From contig JARWIR010000031.1 in the NCBI GenBank assembly GCA_029959085.1, positions 8,122,001 through 8,186,000 on the forward strand: a stretch of 64,000 bases of DNA, given 5' to 3'. Shown piece after piece: positions 63,359 to 64,000 of this stretch. Numbering within the stretch: position 1 is the first letter of the stretch; each line of letters opens with the position of its first letter. The position numbers and the translations under genes were made by a program. The notes under the pieces are model-generated. The model was not told the DNA's origin. It searched no databases and was given only the letters and a program-made list of their open reading frames with translations. This stretch comes from Nemophila menziesii. Taxonomy: Eukaryota; Streptophyta; Magnoliopsida; Boraginales; Hydrophyllaceae.

Positions 63359-64000
63359 CGTTTACCGGAAATTAATCCATAAGTTTAACCGTACACTTTA
63401 AATTAATACTAAATCGTATACTTTACCTTAAATCTTGAAATTTAAACTTGAAAGTTGAAACATAACTTTCATCATAATCTTAAACCTAAACTTAATTTTA
63501 ACCTTTACCCTAACACTATTTAAACCTCAATTCTAATCTTAACCAGATGAAAAAATATTGTGTTGATATATGATCTTAAACCTTAAAACTTATCACCTTA
63601 ACATTAACCCTAACCCTAACCCTATCCTTTAAGTTTTAAATCTTTACTTTAACCTTAATAAAATGAAGACTCATCCCTATCCCTATCCTTAGCCTTATCC
63701 TTAGTCTTTACCTTAGCCTTATCCTTATCTCTAGACTTAGCCCTAACCTTTTCCTTTTCCTTAAACTTAATCTTAACGTTAACCTTACCCTTATCCTTAA
63801 TGTTAAATGAAACTTAAGCTAAACAATAAAATTTAACTTATAATTAAGTTTAATCTTAACCATAACCTTAACCTTAACCTTAACCCTTTACTCCTTAACC
63901 TTAACCTGAACCTCAAAATATTAACTATTAACCTTAACCATATTCTCAATCTTATTCTTAACATTAACCTAACATTAACCTTTACTTTAGGTTTAACCAT
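63359..64000. repeat. Telomere-like degenerate array T6, cut by window edge
   Basis: CCTTAA/TTAACC repeats with CCCTAACCCTAACCC at 63606-63620 and a CCTTAG zone at 63688-63740. It matches T2 position by position, and the right part lies outside the window. Confidence 0.9.

Larger units (their letters stand above)
61311..64000. repeat. Tandem unit following foldback copy 1
   Basis: This is a close copy of 21651-24070: ATTGGAAGATATAATTGTAT (61380), late-phase segment, short telomere-like scrap (61995-62220), repeated late phase (GTGTGATCGCTTTAGAGCCC at 62298), and the start of another array (63359 onward) running off the window. A small duplication, ATAGTATTAAGCATGTTT, is unique to this copy (62560-62597). 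No gene is seen. Confidence 0.8.

Noticed and set aside
63359..64000. A true chromosome end (telomere)
   Set aside because: Repeats are highly degenerate, internal, repeated six times with flanking unit sequence, and no terminal homogeneous array is seen.

Overview
The window is AT-rich nuclear DNA from a flowering plant. The evidence is two CACTA (En/Spm-type) DNA transposons with TNP2 and Ptta/En/Spm-like genes, plant-style GT-AG introns, and a tRNA-type SINE whose 3' part resembles the shared 3' domain of angiosperm SINEs. I see no host gene; every recognisable coding region belongs to a transposon. I cannot name the species. The setting looks like heterochromatin (pericentromeric, subtelomeric or knob-like).

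Layout. (1) 1-7347: right part of CACTA-1, with a decayed TNP2 pseudogene, a 40-bp tandem array full of TTGAC cores, an internal block of subterminal-type repeats with its own leader, a decayed second gene (ORF2), and the right terminus. (2) 7348-8894: part of a long inverted-repeat (foldback) element carrying a SINE; CACTA-1 sits inside it. (3) 8895-10041: left end of CACTA-2 (terminus, leader, first coding exon). (4) 10042-55586: about 45 kb of diverged tandem copies of a non-coding unit of roughly 8-10 kb, apparently alternating between two types (called alpha and beta here). Full-length copies carry a degenerate telomere-like CCTTAA/CCCTAA/CCTTAG array. This block also holds a second foldback copy (19449-21650) and a 168-bp scrap of a CACTA end (38618-38785). 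(5) 55587-61082: right part of CACTA-2 (5'- and 3'-truncated TNP2, nearly intact ORF2, right terminus). (6) 61083-64000: the rest of the interrupted foldback element, then the same unit sequence that follows the foldback copy at 21651 onward.

Main observation. The two ends of CACTA-2 lie 52 kb apart but share the same terminal sequence, are flanked by the same 3-bp duplication (GTT), and the outer flanks rejoin into one continuous sequence that exists as an empty site at 21384-21386. About 45 kb of satellite-like array therefore lies inside what was one transposon insertion. It enters and leaves the array at nearly the same repeat phase. Either a multi-unit circle inserted into the element, or two duplicated CACTA copies each lost one half.

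Function. TNP2 is the catalytic transposase and ORF2 the second, probably terminus-binding, protein of CACTA elements. TNP2 is broken in both elements, so neither is autonomous. Only the ORF2 of CACTA-2 (58679-60305) is close to intact. Unit boundaries in the array are landmarks chosen by eye, and identities were judged by eye.
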